NCBI GenBank assembly: GCA_036873755.1 | Contig: JAVTVY010025107.1 | Location: forward strand, 1-64,000 | Source: Hanleya hanleyi | Taxonomy: Eukaryota; Mollusca; Polyplacophora; Lepidopleurida; Hanleyidae | Length of the DNA: 64,000 bases | Direction of reading: 5' to 3' | Shown: positions 33,158-43,595 of the stretch, piece by piece | Position numbering within the stretch: the stretch's first letter is position 1 | How the letters are laid out: each line of letters begins with the position of its first letter | Translations under genes and position numbers: made by a program | Notes under the pieces: model-generated | What the model saw: only the letters and a program-made list of their open reading frames with translations | The model's database searches: none | What the model was told of the DNA's origin: nothing

Positions 33158-33720
33158 CTAATCGTCGTCGGGCAGGCCTGGATATTGTTCTGGCAGCATG
33201 TCCTGAAACAGTTGTTTGCGCATTCTGATCGCATTTTCCAGGGCCTCGGTGGGTGGTAGCCCCATATTCTCTTCCAAGTGACGCTTGGTCTTCATGATAG
33301 ACCTGTGCGTGGGGTCGCCTTTCATAGTAAGGTATACTGCTAATAGATCGCCATGGCTGTTTTCCTGATGCAGAGGTGCATTTGGGTGTACGCCTGTTGT
33401 AAGTTATCCTGTCCCGCGTCCTCGATCGCTGCAGCGTGACTATTGATAGCTGCTGTCACAATACGATCCCAGACGGTAGGTTCAGCCTGGCTTTCCTGGG
33501 ATGTAGGCTGACTATCTGAGGTCAAGCTCTCCGTATCAGTAGACAGACAGTCAGCAATCTCTGTTTCGGTATCAGTCGATACACTCTCAGCAGTCTCTGT
33601 ATCAGCATCCGCCTCAACGGACTTCTCGGAGTCTTCAATCCCATGTATATTTTTCTGGTGTCGTATCATATCGTAATGTCTGGTGAACGTGCGTTCACAC
33701 TCAGAACAAGTATAAGCCAT
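33158..33720 (-). pseudogene. C2H2 zinc-finger plus DPTH-domain protein (element C), frameshifted
   Basis: On the minus strand, the ATG at 33720-33718 (context GTCAACATGG) opens a frame with one C-x2-C-x12-H-x4-H finger (YTCSECERTF) and a long acidic linker rich in TDTE and ES repeats, then PTVWDRIVTAAINSHAAA. The frame stops at 33340. The DPTH domain (KGDPTHRSIMKT, IRMRKQLF, ending LPDDD) follows in another frame to the stop at 33158-33160. It matches the element B gene closely; the two break at different bases. A likely nucleic-acid-binding protein of the element, role unknown. The upstream region has CTCTATGAAAGCAAG in place of B's CTATAACAGCAAG, so the TATA-like site is weaker here. Confidence 0.82.
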
Positions 33721-33816
33721 GTTGACGGTTGAACGTCGACTGTGCGTGTTTTGGGAATACACTTGCTTTCATAGAGAGTAACGCCCTCCAACGCCCATTG
33801 TTACGCCTTAACGCCC

Positions 33817-33950
33817 GGAAATGACGTCATCGCATGCATGCGTGCGTACCTGTGCTGCACCCTGTACCCTATAGCCCGTAGGGAATAGGGTACACCAGGG
33901 CGCGGGTGCAGCACAGGTACGCGCGCATGCATGCGATTACGTCATTTCCG
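33817..33950. other. Type-2 hairpin of element C with CRE palindrome
   Basis: Arms of about 45 bp (33817-33861 and 33906-33950, two mismatches) begin GGAAATGACGTCATCGCATG, containing TGACGTCA. The inner hairpin is TGTACCCTAT / ATAGGGTACA, plus an unpaired CCAGGGCGCG, so the whole would fold as a bulged or T-shaped structure. TTCCGAGCTCTGAGCTCC follows. Confidence 0.88.
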
Positions 33951-34013
33951 AGCTCTGAGCTCCACAAGCTTTGAGCTCCAAGAGCTCCGATCCAAGAGCT
34001 CTGCCACACAGAG

Positions 34014-36020
34014 TCTTCTCGAATTGTAAACATACCCAACGCGGCTCCTCCAGCGTGGGTATGATGTAACATTGGGGAGAATAAACTATATGAAGACTTG
34101 TTGTTGTTGTTCTCTCATCTGTCTATATCATGGCATCAAGGCGTTATGCTAGGGCGTTAAGGCGGACGTTGACGGGCGTCACTGCATTTCCAATGAATTA
34201 TTGACAATTCCATGAAAATCAGAGCTTTTGAGATAATTCACCAGGGCGTTGAAGCGTTGAGCTTGGCGTTGGCGGGCGTTGCTACAAGATGCCACTTCAC
34301 ACGACGCATTCGGACCAAGGATGGTCCATTTCTACCCCAAAACACCTTCCTTCACACCCCCAAAATGCCCACTTTGGCTACTACTCCTACTGATGACGTC
34401 ACCGTTGACGTCACAGATGGAGTGGACATCCTTCAAATCGGGGTCTACACCCCGAGAGCTACAAAATGACACCCCACACGACGAATTCGGGGCAATAGAG
34501 GTCCATGTCTACACCAAATACCTTCCTTCACTTCCCCAAAATGACCACTTTACTTACCACACCCAACTGCGCATGCGCAGATTGACGCGACTTGCAATAA
34601 AAACACACCAATCTGACTCTACCCCACAAAAGCTTCACTTTGACACCTCCCACAATCCATTTGGACCCCTAGTGGGCCATATCGGCCCCAAAATGTCTAT
34701 TTTCATATTACGGCCTGCCTGCGCATGCGCAGAATGACGATATTCCTACCCCACATCCACCCAGTCGGATGCTCCCTCACGTGTGCTTCACATTGATACC
34801 TCACTTGACTCCATCGGACCAATAGTGGCCCACCTAAACCCCAAAACGTCTATTTCCGTTTCCTTTTCCCACAATTCCCTGTCTGCGCATGCGTAGAATG
34901 TTGAACACGGACGACACATTAGTCCAGGCAGATGCTCCTTCACGACTGCTTTACATTGATACATCATACGACTCCATCGGCCCATTAGGGGCTCCCCTAG
35001 ATCCCAAAACGTCTATTTCCATACACTTTGTCTACTGCGCATGCGCAGAATGACGTCAGTTCCACGTCTCACCCACCCCGTCGGATGCTCCTTCACGAAT
35101 GCTTCACATTGATACCTCATACGACTCCATAGGACCAATAGTGGCCCACCTAGACCCCAAAACGTCTATCTCCATACCCTTTTCCCACAATCCCCTGTCT
35201 GCGCATGCGCAGAATGTTGACAACGGCCGAGACACTAGTCCAGGCGGATGCCCCCTCACATATGCTTCATATTCATACCTCATACGACTCCATCTGCCCA
35301 TTAGGGGCTCACCTAGATCCCAAACGTCTATTTCCATACCCTTTGTCTACTGCGCATGCGCAGAATGCCGATATTTCAACCCCACACCTAGCCCATCGGA
35401 TGCCCCCTCACATATGTTTCACATTGATACCTCACTCGACCCAATCGGACCACTAGTGGCCCACCTCGACCGCAAAACGTCTATTTCCATACCCTTTTCC
35501 CACAATTCCATGTCTACGCATGCGCAGAATGTTGACAACGGCCGAGGCACTAGTCCGGGCGGATGCCCCCTCACATATGCTTCATATTCATACCTCATAC
35601 GACTCCATCTGCCCATTAGGGGCTCACCTAGATCCCAAACGTCTATTTCCATACCCTTTGTCTACCGCGCATGCGCAGAATGACGATATTTCAACCCCAC
35701 ACCCAGCCCATCAGATGCGCCCCACGAATGCTTCACATTTATACCTCATACGACCCAATCGGACCATGCAGTGTATTTGAAGTCTGGGGACTACTTTTTC
35801 TCCGCGGAGGCAGACCGCATCACCGCCAGACATGACCGCATCACCGCGGAACAATTCAATGTCAAAGGTTGCCAGAACTATAGTGGTCAAAACTTTGCAC
35901 CCAGCCAATGCTGATGCAATCTATAACCTTGAGCTGGTGGCGCCCCCTGTCGGAAGCTTCACGGGAATCAAGAGTTATCTCCCTGAAAAAAGTGACTTTA
36001 AATGCATGCTACCTACTACT
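34014..36020. repeat. Right TIR of element C
   Basis: Inverted copy of 31345-33036, longer by about two of the CTGCGCATGCGCAG units (sites near 34568, 34722, 34885, 35036, 35200, 35351, 35517, 35668). Confidence 0.9.
34031..34085 (+). terminator. 3' stem-loop and AATAAA, right copy in element C
   Basis: CATACCCAACGC pairs with GCGTGGGTATG (34053-34063) with one bulged A. AATAAA at 34080-34085. No gene is left upstream on this strand; the copy is part of the TIR. The left TIR has the mirror image (about 32985-33030), where it serves the minus-strand gene but has lost one stem arm. Confidence 0.75.
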
Positions 36021-36026
36021 AACGTG
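36021..36026. repeat. Right 6 bp target duplication of element C (AACGTG)
   Basis: Identical to 31339-31344. Confidence 0.92.
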
Positions 36027-36885
36027 ACAAAGCCCGACATCTGAAAATTACAATCCTAGCCAAGCTGGAGGCAAAACACACAGCAGCAGGGTTTCAACAA
36101 AAAATATAAACCTACCCGTTCGTACATATAGAATAAACAACCGACTATAAGTCATCCAAACGTCCAGGAGTAACACGGTGGTATTCCTCCAAACGCGCTG
36201 GGATGCCGGGCAGTTGTTGCATCATACTTGTCTTGCCTTGAAACATCCGATACACGGGGCACACCTGTATAGCAGGCGTGCGCGAAGGCGCCGAAGGAAG
36301 GACAGGCCAATAAGCCATAATCAAAAATGTATACTATGTCACCGATACATCCTGTAATTTGACGAGTCACAGAGAAATTATTAAAAATCGTCTCTCCAAG
36401 AGGCGAAACAACAGTACGGTAGACTTGGAGTACGATATAAATAACGTCCGTCAGCATGCACGTTCAGCTAGGTAATGACGCAGAAGTAGGTCACGCTCGC
36501 GTCACAAGTCGTTAGACATGCGCAGTTGATTTGGAATAATTGGCTGATTCGAAATTTTTTAAATAAATAAGCCACATCCAATGCGTATGAGTGACCCGGC
36601 CTAAGCAAGTGCAAAAGGTCGGCCAACTCCAACTAAGTCCACGGCTATATTTTCATCTTTAATTCACCGGAAAGTTTGATCCTCACAACAGAAGATAAAT
36701 ATTGATAGGCTTACACGAATATTCACTTTTTCACTGAGACATAAAAAGAGGAAATTATCCACCGACATTCCCATACAGATAACCCTCTAAAATACTGTAT
36801 TTATGGTATCGGAAATTACATTTATCTTTGCATGATAAAGGCAGTTTCTTCAATGAATTTTTAAATTAAAATACGATACGATGAC
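36027..36885. other. Cyclase intron sequence, nothing recognised
   Basis: No gene or repeat supported. Confidence 0.5.
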
Positions 36886-37165
36886 ATGAATCCATACAGT
36901 AGACCCGACGTTCTGAATTACGTCTGCACATGTTGTCGGGCCGACGCAAAGCCGATGTTAACACTGGCAAACAGAAGTTTCGTTGGCGACCTGACGTCGG
37001 GTCGACGTAATGCCGATATATTGAAATTGGCACTGAAATATGCGTTGCCGATGCAACATCGGGCCGACGTAAAATCGACGTCTCACGGCCGACGCCAACG
37101 TAAGCGACATGAATCAACATGTTGCCGGCGTCATGCATGCCGACGTATGCATGCTGTCTGGGAAG
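36886..37165. repeat. CCGACG-rich interspersed repeat
   Basis: Many CCGACGT / ACGTCGG motifs in both orientations (for example GTCGGGCCGACG at 36937 and GGGCCGACGT at 37060) ending GCTGTCTGGG. Probably a MITE with internal inverted motifs; ends not defined. Confidence 0.5.
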
Positions 37166-37354
37166 GCACAACTTATGAAAATAGAGCAAAACACACCCGC
37201 TATTCGCTATTTTCCCGTAAATTTTGGACATTGGCTGCTTTGATATTTATATGTCTAGCGTAGTATACCGGTAATTATATCGATATCATGACTTGTCATA
37301 TAGCATATAGCGTAAACTTACCATGATCTGCATCAAAATAGGCCTTAAATGTGT

Positions 37355-37775
37355 AACCTTGATTAGCTATTAAACATGTCAGCAGTCTTTGGCTCCTCAC
37401 ACGACAGTAAACGTGTTTAGCAAAGCGATGCCTTCTGATACATGTTTAGCCATAAACATGTCAAGCACATGTTTAAAAGCTAAACATCAAGCTATCGGAA
37501 AACGTGTTTAGATATCCATGTGTTTAGCATTATGTTTAGCTCTCTGGCATGTTATCTTATATCCTATGGTTTGCACCAACATTGGTCCTAAACGTGTGTT
37601 GGCTAAACATTATTAGCTATTAAACATATCAATAGTCTTAACTCGTCAAATAAAATAAAACGTGTTTAGCAATATGACACATTACGATACATGTTTAGCG
37701 GCTATTAAACCTTAATTCTCTCTCTCTCTCTCTAAACATGTCAAACTCATGTTTAAAAGCTAAACTACAGTTTAA
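37355..37775. repeat. Duplicated block rich in CATGTTTAGC / GCTAAACATG
   Basis: 37360-37490 and 37608-37770 are diverged copies (both with TTAGCTATTAAACAT, ACGTGTTTAGCAA and TTTAAAAGCTAAAC). The second is interrupted by TTAATTCTCTCTCTCTCTCT, which looks like the shared retroposon tail. Confidence 0.7.
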
Positions 37776-37784
37776 GAGTGTACC

Positions 37785-37915
37785 GGTGCTGAAAAATTGG
37801 TCAAGTTCCATGCGGGATTCGAACAAGCGACCACAGAATCAGGCACTTAATCGCCAGCACTGTACATGTAGGTCGGCGATCTGAACCATTCGGCCAACGG
37901 GCCTCCCGTTTACGG
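37785..37915 (-). mobile_element. tRNA-derived SINE fragment, copy 1
   Basis: On the minus strand it reads GTTGGCCGAATGGTTCAGAT (A-box-like), then GCTGGCGATTAAGTGCC and GTTCGAATCCCGCATG (B-box). Copy 2 at 57255-57370 shares the CTGGCGATT and CCGCATG/CGCATGG blocks. A tRNA-derived promoter is visible; no tail is clear. Confidence 0.65.
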
Positions 37916-39081
37916 TTTACGGCAAACTTTGTGCCAAACATGCTGATCGTATTGGAGGAATAGCGTTAGCCGACCAACACCGAAACTGATACATTTCTGG
38001 TTCGAACTTCGTGAGTAAATACACTATGGGTCACAGCGCTGTTTTGGACGTTTCTATTTTCGTGTAATTTCCAAGATAATGGACCTTTCGGGATGAAACT
38101 TGGCATAAGATATCTGCTGCTCAGAACTTATCTTGACAGACATATTTTTCAAGTGTCTTTGTTTCTTACCTCACAATCAATTAAAATGAATCAGCTTTGT
38201 CTTGCCTTATTTTATATATATATTTTAATACCTTGAACATTGAAATATATGTATACATGGTTCCGAAGCAATGAATGGATCTTGTACATTGATTACTGTT
38301 CCAGACAATAGTACTCTTGAGTACTTTCACTAATTAACTTGTTTGTTTACTTTTTACATGGCTTATGACATTCCATGACCTCTATGACCTTTATTTCTTA
38401 GTTGTTGATGGTTGGCTAATGTGACCTCCTGGCCTAATCATTTCCCACTCGGCAGAATCACGAAGATAGTGACTGAATTTATATTCATTTATTCATGAAT
38501 AATTTGACTAATTTATATTCATAGTCTCTATGACAGTTTCTGCTTGATCATGTTACGCCAAATAAACAATTAATGCTGTTGGGGTTGAGGGGTTTTGCAC
38601 GTTAGTGGTCATGTCATATTTTTTGGTAGAAAATATAAAAAATATATATAATTTTCTCACAAAAACCCGAGATACATTGTGAGAAGTTTCAGTTCCTTAT
38701 CTCAAGGAATGAGAAAAATATTGGAAGGGGGAAGAGGCGAAGCAAAATGCCCCTCCCCCACTTCCCTGGTCTGGGTAGGGACCTAAAGCCCAGAACTGGT
38801 AAGGTTAAACAAATCAATGAATCAGCAAGGATTCCGCATTCGTTAACTGGAGACTCTAATGTTGGCCTGGTTTTGGCACATCTCGTGGCAATTAAAAATG
38901 CCATGACTTCCAGGGTGAACCACCGGAAAATATAGAATAATCCTTGTATTTTGGGGACAATTCTACAACTTGAACAAAATAGCACAGTTACATAATAATT
39001 TATCGTATTATTGGAATAACCCGCGAGCAAGAACGCTCAAAAACCCACTCTGTTAAACTTACCGAATATTCTAGCTGTTCC
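37916..39081. other. Cyclase intron sequence, nothing recognised
   Basis: AT-rich. No gene or clear repeat supported. Confidence 0.5.
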
Positions 39082-39196
39082 ATGGGATATGACAGATTGA
39101 ATTATGTTATATGATACATAATTATTCTATCTCTCACAGAACAGAAACAGAACCATTCTGTATCATATAACAGAAATCAATCCGTCATAGAATAGA
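39082..39196. repeat. Short foldback MITE
   Basis: ATGACAGATTGAATTATGTT and TATATGATAC are mirrored as GTATCATATAACAGAAATCA and ATCCGTCAT about 40 bp later. Confidence 0.65.
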
Positions 39197-39322
39197 ATAT
39201 TCTGTTAGGTTTTCGAGTGAACAGTAGAGTCAAGTGTTATGAAGTTTCTCACCTTTGACTTCATCGGGTCGTATTTATTTGTCTTTTGGGACAAAAACCA
39301 GTCATCTTTAGTCTTCCGTTAA

Positions 39323-40227
39323 GCCCCAGTCACACTGTCAAGAATTGGGTGGAGAATGCCGGCAAATGACCACGAATATTTTAATCTTGTCGATTCGTGT
39401 CCCTTACGCATGTTGTAGGTTCCTTGTACGACAGCTATAAGCATTTAACAAGAATCATCAAGAATGAGTACGCATGCAGTACGATTCAATGAAGAACGCC
39501 CCACGCATCAAAACGGCAGCCCGGGAACCCACTACGAATGCTCGATAATCTGCTACGAATAAGCACGTATGCAGTACGATGTGAGTACGAATGCAGTACG
39601 AACCTGTTACGCTGTGACACGACACCCCAGGAGGCCACGCGAACCTATATATATGATCCGTCTTCTATGAAATGTACAACATACGATGATCTTCGCGAGA
39701 GATCGGGGAGCAATCCTATGAAATCGTACGAGATTCGCAAGGAAGCGTAGCCTATTCTTCACGAAACGTAGCGCCAGCGTGGGTATTCGTAGTACCGTCG
39801 CGGTTATTCGTAGTACTGTCGTGGGTATTCGTAGTACTGTCACCACACATCTTCTCAGTATCGTAGTATGATCGTACAAGAAGCGTAGAATGCGTCCAAC
39901 AATCATCGTACAATGCGTACGGTATTCTTGCTGATTTGTGAGCGAAAGAACTACTACGACTACCCACGAATATACACGATAGGAGGAGAATGCATGCGAG
40001 AACGCAGTAGGATGGTGCCAAGAATGCCATACGTATACCATTTATTCGTACTTGGCCGGCGAATGTCTTGAAAATTTCAAAACTTTCGTACTCTCTCCGA
40101 GAATAGGCAAGAACGGTCACGATCTGCGACGAACCCCGCAAGATGCCAGTACGAATTGCCAAGAATGAACACGATTTTCCAGTTCGCGGTGATTCGCCTA
40201 CCCAATTCTTGACAGTGTGACTTGGGC
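39323..40227. mobile_element. piggyBac-type MITE (TTAA-flanked), 905 bp
   Basis: The ends GCCCCAGTCACACTGTCAAG and CTTGACAGTGTGACTTGGGC are inverted (one mismatch in about 28 bp) and each is bordered by TTAA (39319-39322, 40228-40231). The inside has many short GCAGTACGA and GTATTCGTAGTAC repeats and no transposase. Its right end lies only 27 bp before the acceptor AG of the next cyclase exon. Confidence 0.75.
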
Positions 40228-40258
40228 TTAACCGGTTTGAAACAATTTTCATTTCCAG

Positions 40259-40357
40259 GATCATGTGTAGCCGGCGTGGTTGGTATGAAGATGCCCCGGT
40301 ACTGTCTATTTGGTGACACAGTTAACACCGCATCTAGGATGGAGTCCAGCGGACAAG
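40259..40357 (+). CDS. Guanylate cyclase catalytic domain, exon 2 of those in the window
   Basis: Acceptor TTTCCAG and donor AAGGTTAGT. The first two bases complete the Gly codon split at 26011. It encodes [20 protein letters not shown] followed by [12 protein letters not shown]. Cys of RYCLFGD is the guanine-specificity Cys, and Asn and Arg of NTASR are the transition-state residues. All are present, so the residues for GTP turnover are conserved. The exon ends one base into a codon that is completed at 43007. Confidence 0.95.
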
Positions 40358-41797
40358 GTTAGTTACACAATGCCATTGAAACTTTCTAATCACCCCAGGT
40401 TATGACGCGTTTTGACGCACGTTGTATCTCCAATTCCACACATATCTTTCCATTTTCCATACAATATCTGCACAAGCTACCAGAGGTACGTATAATTTAC
40501 ATACCATCCCTTTAGGATCTTAAACCAGTTCACCCTAATCTACTGGGTACGTGTGTGTCCCATTTTCGTTTAGTAACACCCAAAAATCACCACAATCAAA
40601 ATGTTCTACTCCTGAAACTAAAATATTGGATGAAGAAGTTGAAGGATTGTTTCCCATGTAGCTGAATGGTCAAGGGAGAAAGTGTGGGACCAGCAATAGG
40701 TAAGCTAGAATCAGTTTGAGCAATTGTACTGGAATAAACCACCAACATCAATAACCACCAAAGAAAGCTGAATTTTAAACAGGATTTAGAAGGAACCATC
40801 AAAGCTTTATTTTATTTTGTTAACTTGAGTTTTAGAGCGAAGCAAACCATCTTGTAAGGAATATGGTTAAGGATAGTTCCCATGCACCACAATCAAGTAG
40901 TCTTGGCCATGAAATCACGTGACTTCATGAAATCACGTGACTGAATGCTGTTAAGCGTGATTACGTCTAATTAGGATGCAAATTTGCGCTCATTAGCGTT
41001 AAACTATCCTCGACCGTATTCTTTCTGTTATACCAATAAATTAATTTGCTGAATGCATGCCAATTATACTATAAAGAAAACGTAGGATTTATTGTCTATC
41101 TACAAAACTATTCCGCTCCAAGAACCGTATTAGTAATTTAATCATATTGGTCTTTATTTATTTATTAATGTCAGAAGTCATAAGGCTTTGTTCTTTCTAC
41201 CACATATAAATGTATCAAATTGTGCTCAACGCGAGGCTATAGTCACCCTGTGAACATTACGTTATACAAGATATCGATAAACGAACACAGGAGCTCGAGT
41301 GAAAATACTGAAATTAATATTGGTAAATGAGAGGAAATAAACAACAAGAAAAATAAACGAACATTGTAAACATAGTTACACCCCTCCACAAGTTCTTGAC
41401 GTCTGTCTGCCGGACAATAGGTATGATGTCCTTCATTTATTTGTCGCGGGTGGTGGGTGGGCACGGGGTCTTGTTTCTTCAATGCATTTTGGTGAGAAGC
41501 AACAGGAACTTGATAATGTGATGTCTAGCACTGTTATATCACTTGTCTTATTGCACCATGTAAGCGTCCTGTCTGTGTCTTGTGTGCTGTCCTCAGTGTT
41601 TTATAGAGTGGATGGAGGGTGTCTGGTTCCAAGCTGCTTCAAAGATTTCTTCTTTGAAACGCAACTTGCCTAGGAGATGCTTAGTTGGTTCGTCGCGATA
41701 TAACTGAAATAATACTTACTCATTTATTTGTCTTTTTATTTATTTCCACATTCTGAATGAGCTTCTGTGTATACGAGGATCAGTCAAAGGGATCAGT
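40358..41797 (+). other. Cyclase intron 2, first part, nothing recognised
   Basis: A short direct repeat ATGAAATCACGTGACT is at 40909-40940. No gene supported. Confidence 0.5.
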
Positions 41798-41803
41798 CAA
41801 AGC

Positions 41804-42555
41804 TATGATGGCCGAGAAGGGACATCGCTGTATTGTGTTATGAATCACACGAAGGCAGGATGCGAAGTCAGGATGCGAAGGACGAAGGCAGGATGCGAAG
41901 CGCGAAGTCAGGATGCGAAGTCAGGATGCGAAGGACGGAGGCAGGATGCGAAGCGCGAAGTCAGGATGCGAAGGCAGGATGCGAAGCGCGAAGTCAGGAT
42001 GCGAAGTCGCGAAGGCAGGTTGCGAAGTGGCGAAGCCAGGATGCGAAGTGTGAAGTCAGGATGCGAAGTCAGGATGCGAAGCGCGAAGTCAGGATGCGAA
42101 GTCGCGAAGGCAGGATGCGAAGTCGCGAAGTCAGGTGTCATGACTTCGCGCTTCATGTTTTGATTTCGCATCCTGCCTTCGCGACTTCGCATCCTGACTT
42201 CGCGCTTCGCATCCTGGCTTCGCCACTTCGCATCCTGCCTTCGCCACTTCGCATCCTGACTTCGCGCTTCGCATCCTGCCTTCGCATCCTGACTTCGCGC
42301 TTCGCTTCCAGTCTTTGCAATGCTTTGTTTTGATTTCGCATCCTGACTTCGCGCTTCGCATCCTGGCTTCGCCACTTCGCATCCTGCCTTCGCCACTTCG
42401 CATCCTGACTTCGCGCTTCATGTTTTGATTTCGCAACCTGACTTCGCGCTTCGCATCCTGCCTTCGTCCTTCGCATCCTGACTTCGCACCCTGCCTTCGT
42501 GTGTCGGTCCAGATTCATTAACACAATACAGCGATGTCCCTTCTCGGCCATCATA
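41804..42555. mobile_element. Foldback element built from inverted minisatellites
   Basis: Flanked by CAAAGC on both sides (41798-41803, 42556-42561). TIRs begin TATGATGGCCGAGAAGGGAC and run about 45 bp. Each arm then consists of 13 and 20 bp units (GAAGTCAGGATGC, GAAGCGC) in opposite orientation, meeting near 42135-42165. Open frames on both strands come from the repeat. Superfamily unknown. Confidence 0.82.
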
Positions 42556-42561
42556 CAAAGC

Positions 42562-43006
42562 AGTTCCTATCAATATATTGAGTTTGGTAATGTGTGACAA
42601 CTACGACCTGTTTTAAGCATAGCATCCCTGACGCCATTCTGTTTATATTGATCCAAGTGCGCATGGGTAGCGCAGTACACAGGACATGGCGTCTGCGAAA
42701 AGCGAGAGTCGCTGTCAAAACACCAAATCATCCGGCAAGGAGCATCAAAGTGCAACTGTCATTTTATACGGTACAGGTTTTACTTGACGATGAACCAATA
42801 ACGTCATGTGCGACTATCAAACGCAATATATCGATAGGAATTGTTGTGGATAGACTGAAACTATATGTCAACTAGGTATGAGGGCTATTCACAATAAGTT
42901 TCGACGACTGAATTCAAAATGTTGTCTTGGAAGTCGTTAAAATATAATAGTAATACTTCAGGATATGGAAGATTAGTTTTTTTTTATTTATCTTCAATGT
43001 GGACAG
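42562..43006 (+). other. Cyclase intron 2, second part
   Basis: A 70-codon frame at 42663-42875 shows no recognised motif. It ends with a poly(T) tract and the acceptor GGACAG at 43001-43006. Confidence 0.5.
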
Positions 43007-43098
43007 CTCAGAAGATCCACATCAGTGAAACAACGAAGTCCATGCTTGATACAAGAGCGGGATATGTCATCGACCTCCGAGGAGACATCACGATTAAG
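43007..43098 (+). CDS. Guanylate cyclase catalytic domain, exon 3 of those in the window
   Basis: Encodes QKIHISETTKSMLDTRAG then YVIDLRGDITIK, the end of the cyclase fold. The acceptor is ACAG and the donor GTGAGT. The exon ends on a codon boundary. The phase matches exons 2 and 4. Only 2.65 kb separates it from exon 2. Confidence 0.95.
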
Positions 43099-43591
43099 GT
43101 GAGTACGGTTTTGTGATCATCACGTTTCAAGTTGAATACTACACTTACGTACGTCAGTTTCCCTGACCTTCTCAATGGGATAAATTCTTCAAATCGTAAA
43201 CGCACGCTATGTCATAGACAGCCAATCAAATTATGAGCTGAACAACATCGTGTAGCGAGGCTTTTCTTTGATCTCCAAATATGGCAAGCGGTGGTTGTGT
43301 TCAAATGTTCATATTCATCGAATAGTGTTGTGATATTCGATCAAGGCAAGTAGGTTCAGTGTTCGACTTGGGTATGTGAAGATGAGTTCTATATGAGCGA
43401 GTCCTGGGCTCAAGGGAAGCGACGAGCTTGCGAGTTCGTTCGCCCGGCCCAGGACGAGTCCGTTAACAAAATGCAATCTAATAACATATTTATCATACAC
43501 CAGGAGACAGAAATGAAGATTTACTAAAATGTAATTAGCCGATAACCACTGGAATTTTCCTTTGATGTCTTGTTATGATTTAGTTACGATT
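43099..43591 (+). other. Start of cyclase intron 3, nothing recognised
   Basis: Unique-looking sequence up to the TTAA-flanked element. Confidence 0.5.
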
Positions 43592-43595
43592 TTAA

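Larger units (their letters stand above)
31345..36020. mobile_element. Element C: complete non-autonomous Polinton-like insertion, 4676 bp
   Basis: Starts AGTAGTAGGGAGCATGCATT, ends with the inverted ATGCATGCTACCTACTACT, and is flanked by AACGTG on both sides. TIRs of 1.7-2.0 kb leave a core of only about 1 kb (33037-34013) with one zinc-finger gene on the minus strand and a type-2 hairpin. AG..CT ends, long TIRs and 6 bp duplications are what is known for Polinton/Maverick elements. None of their core enzymes is present, so it would need help in trans. Confidence 0.9.

Noticed and set aside
31345..36020. Element C as a simple segmental inverted duplication
   Set aside because: The 6 bp duplication and ends shared with D and A require insertion as a unit.
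41833..42600. Charged repeat proteins on both strands
   Set aside because: Inverted minisatellite of a foldback element.
42663..42875. Frame resembling a mariner-associated fragment
   Set aside because: No catalytic motif; a TATGAGGGCTATTCAC stretch nearby is not matched by an inverted end.
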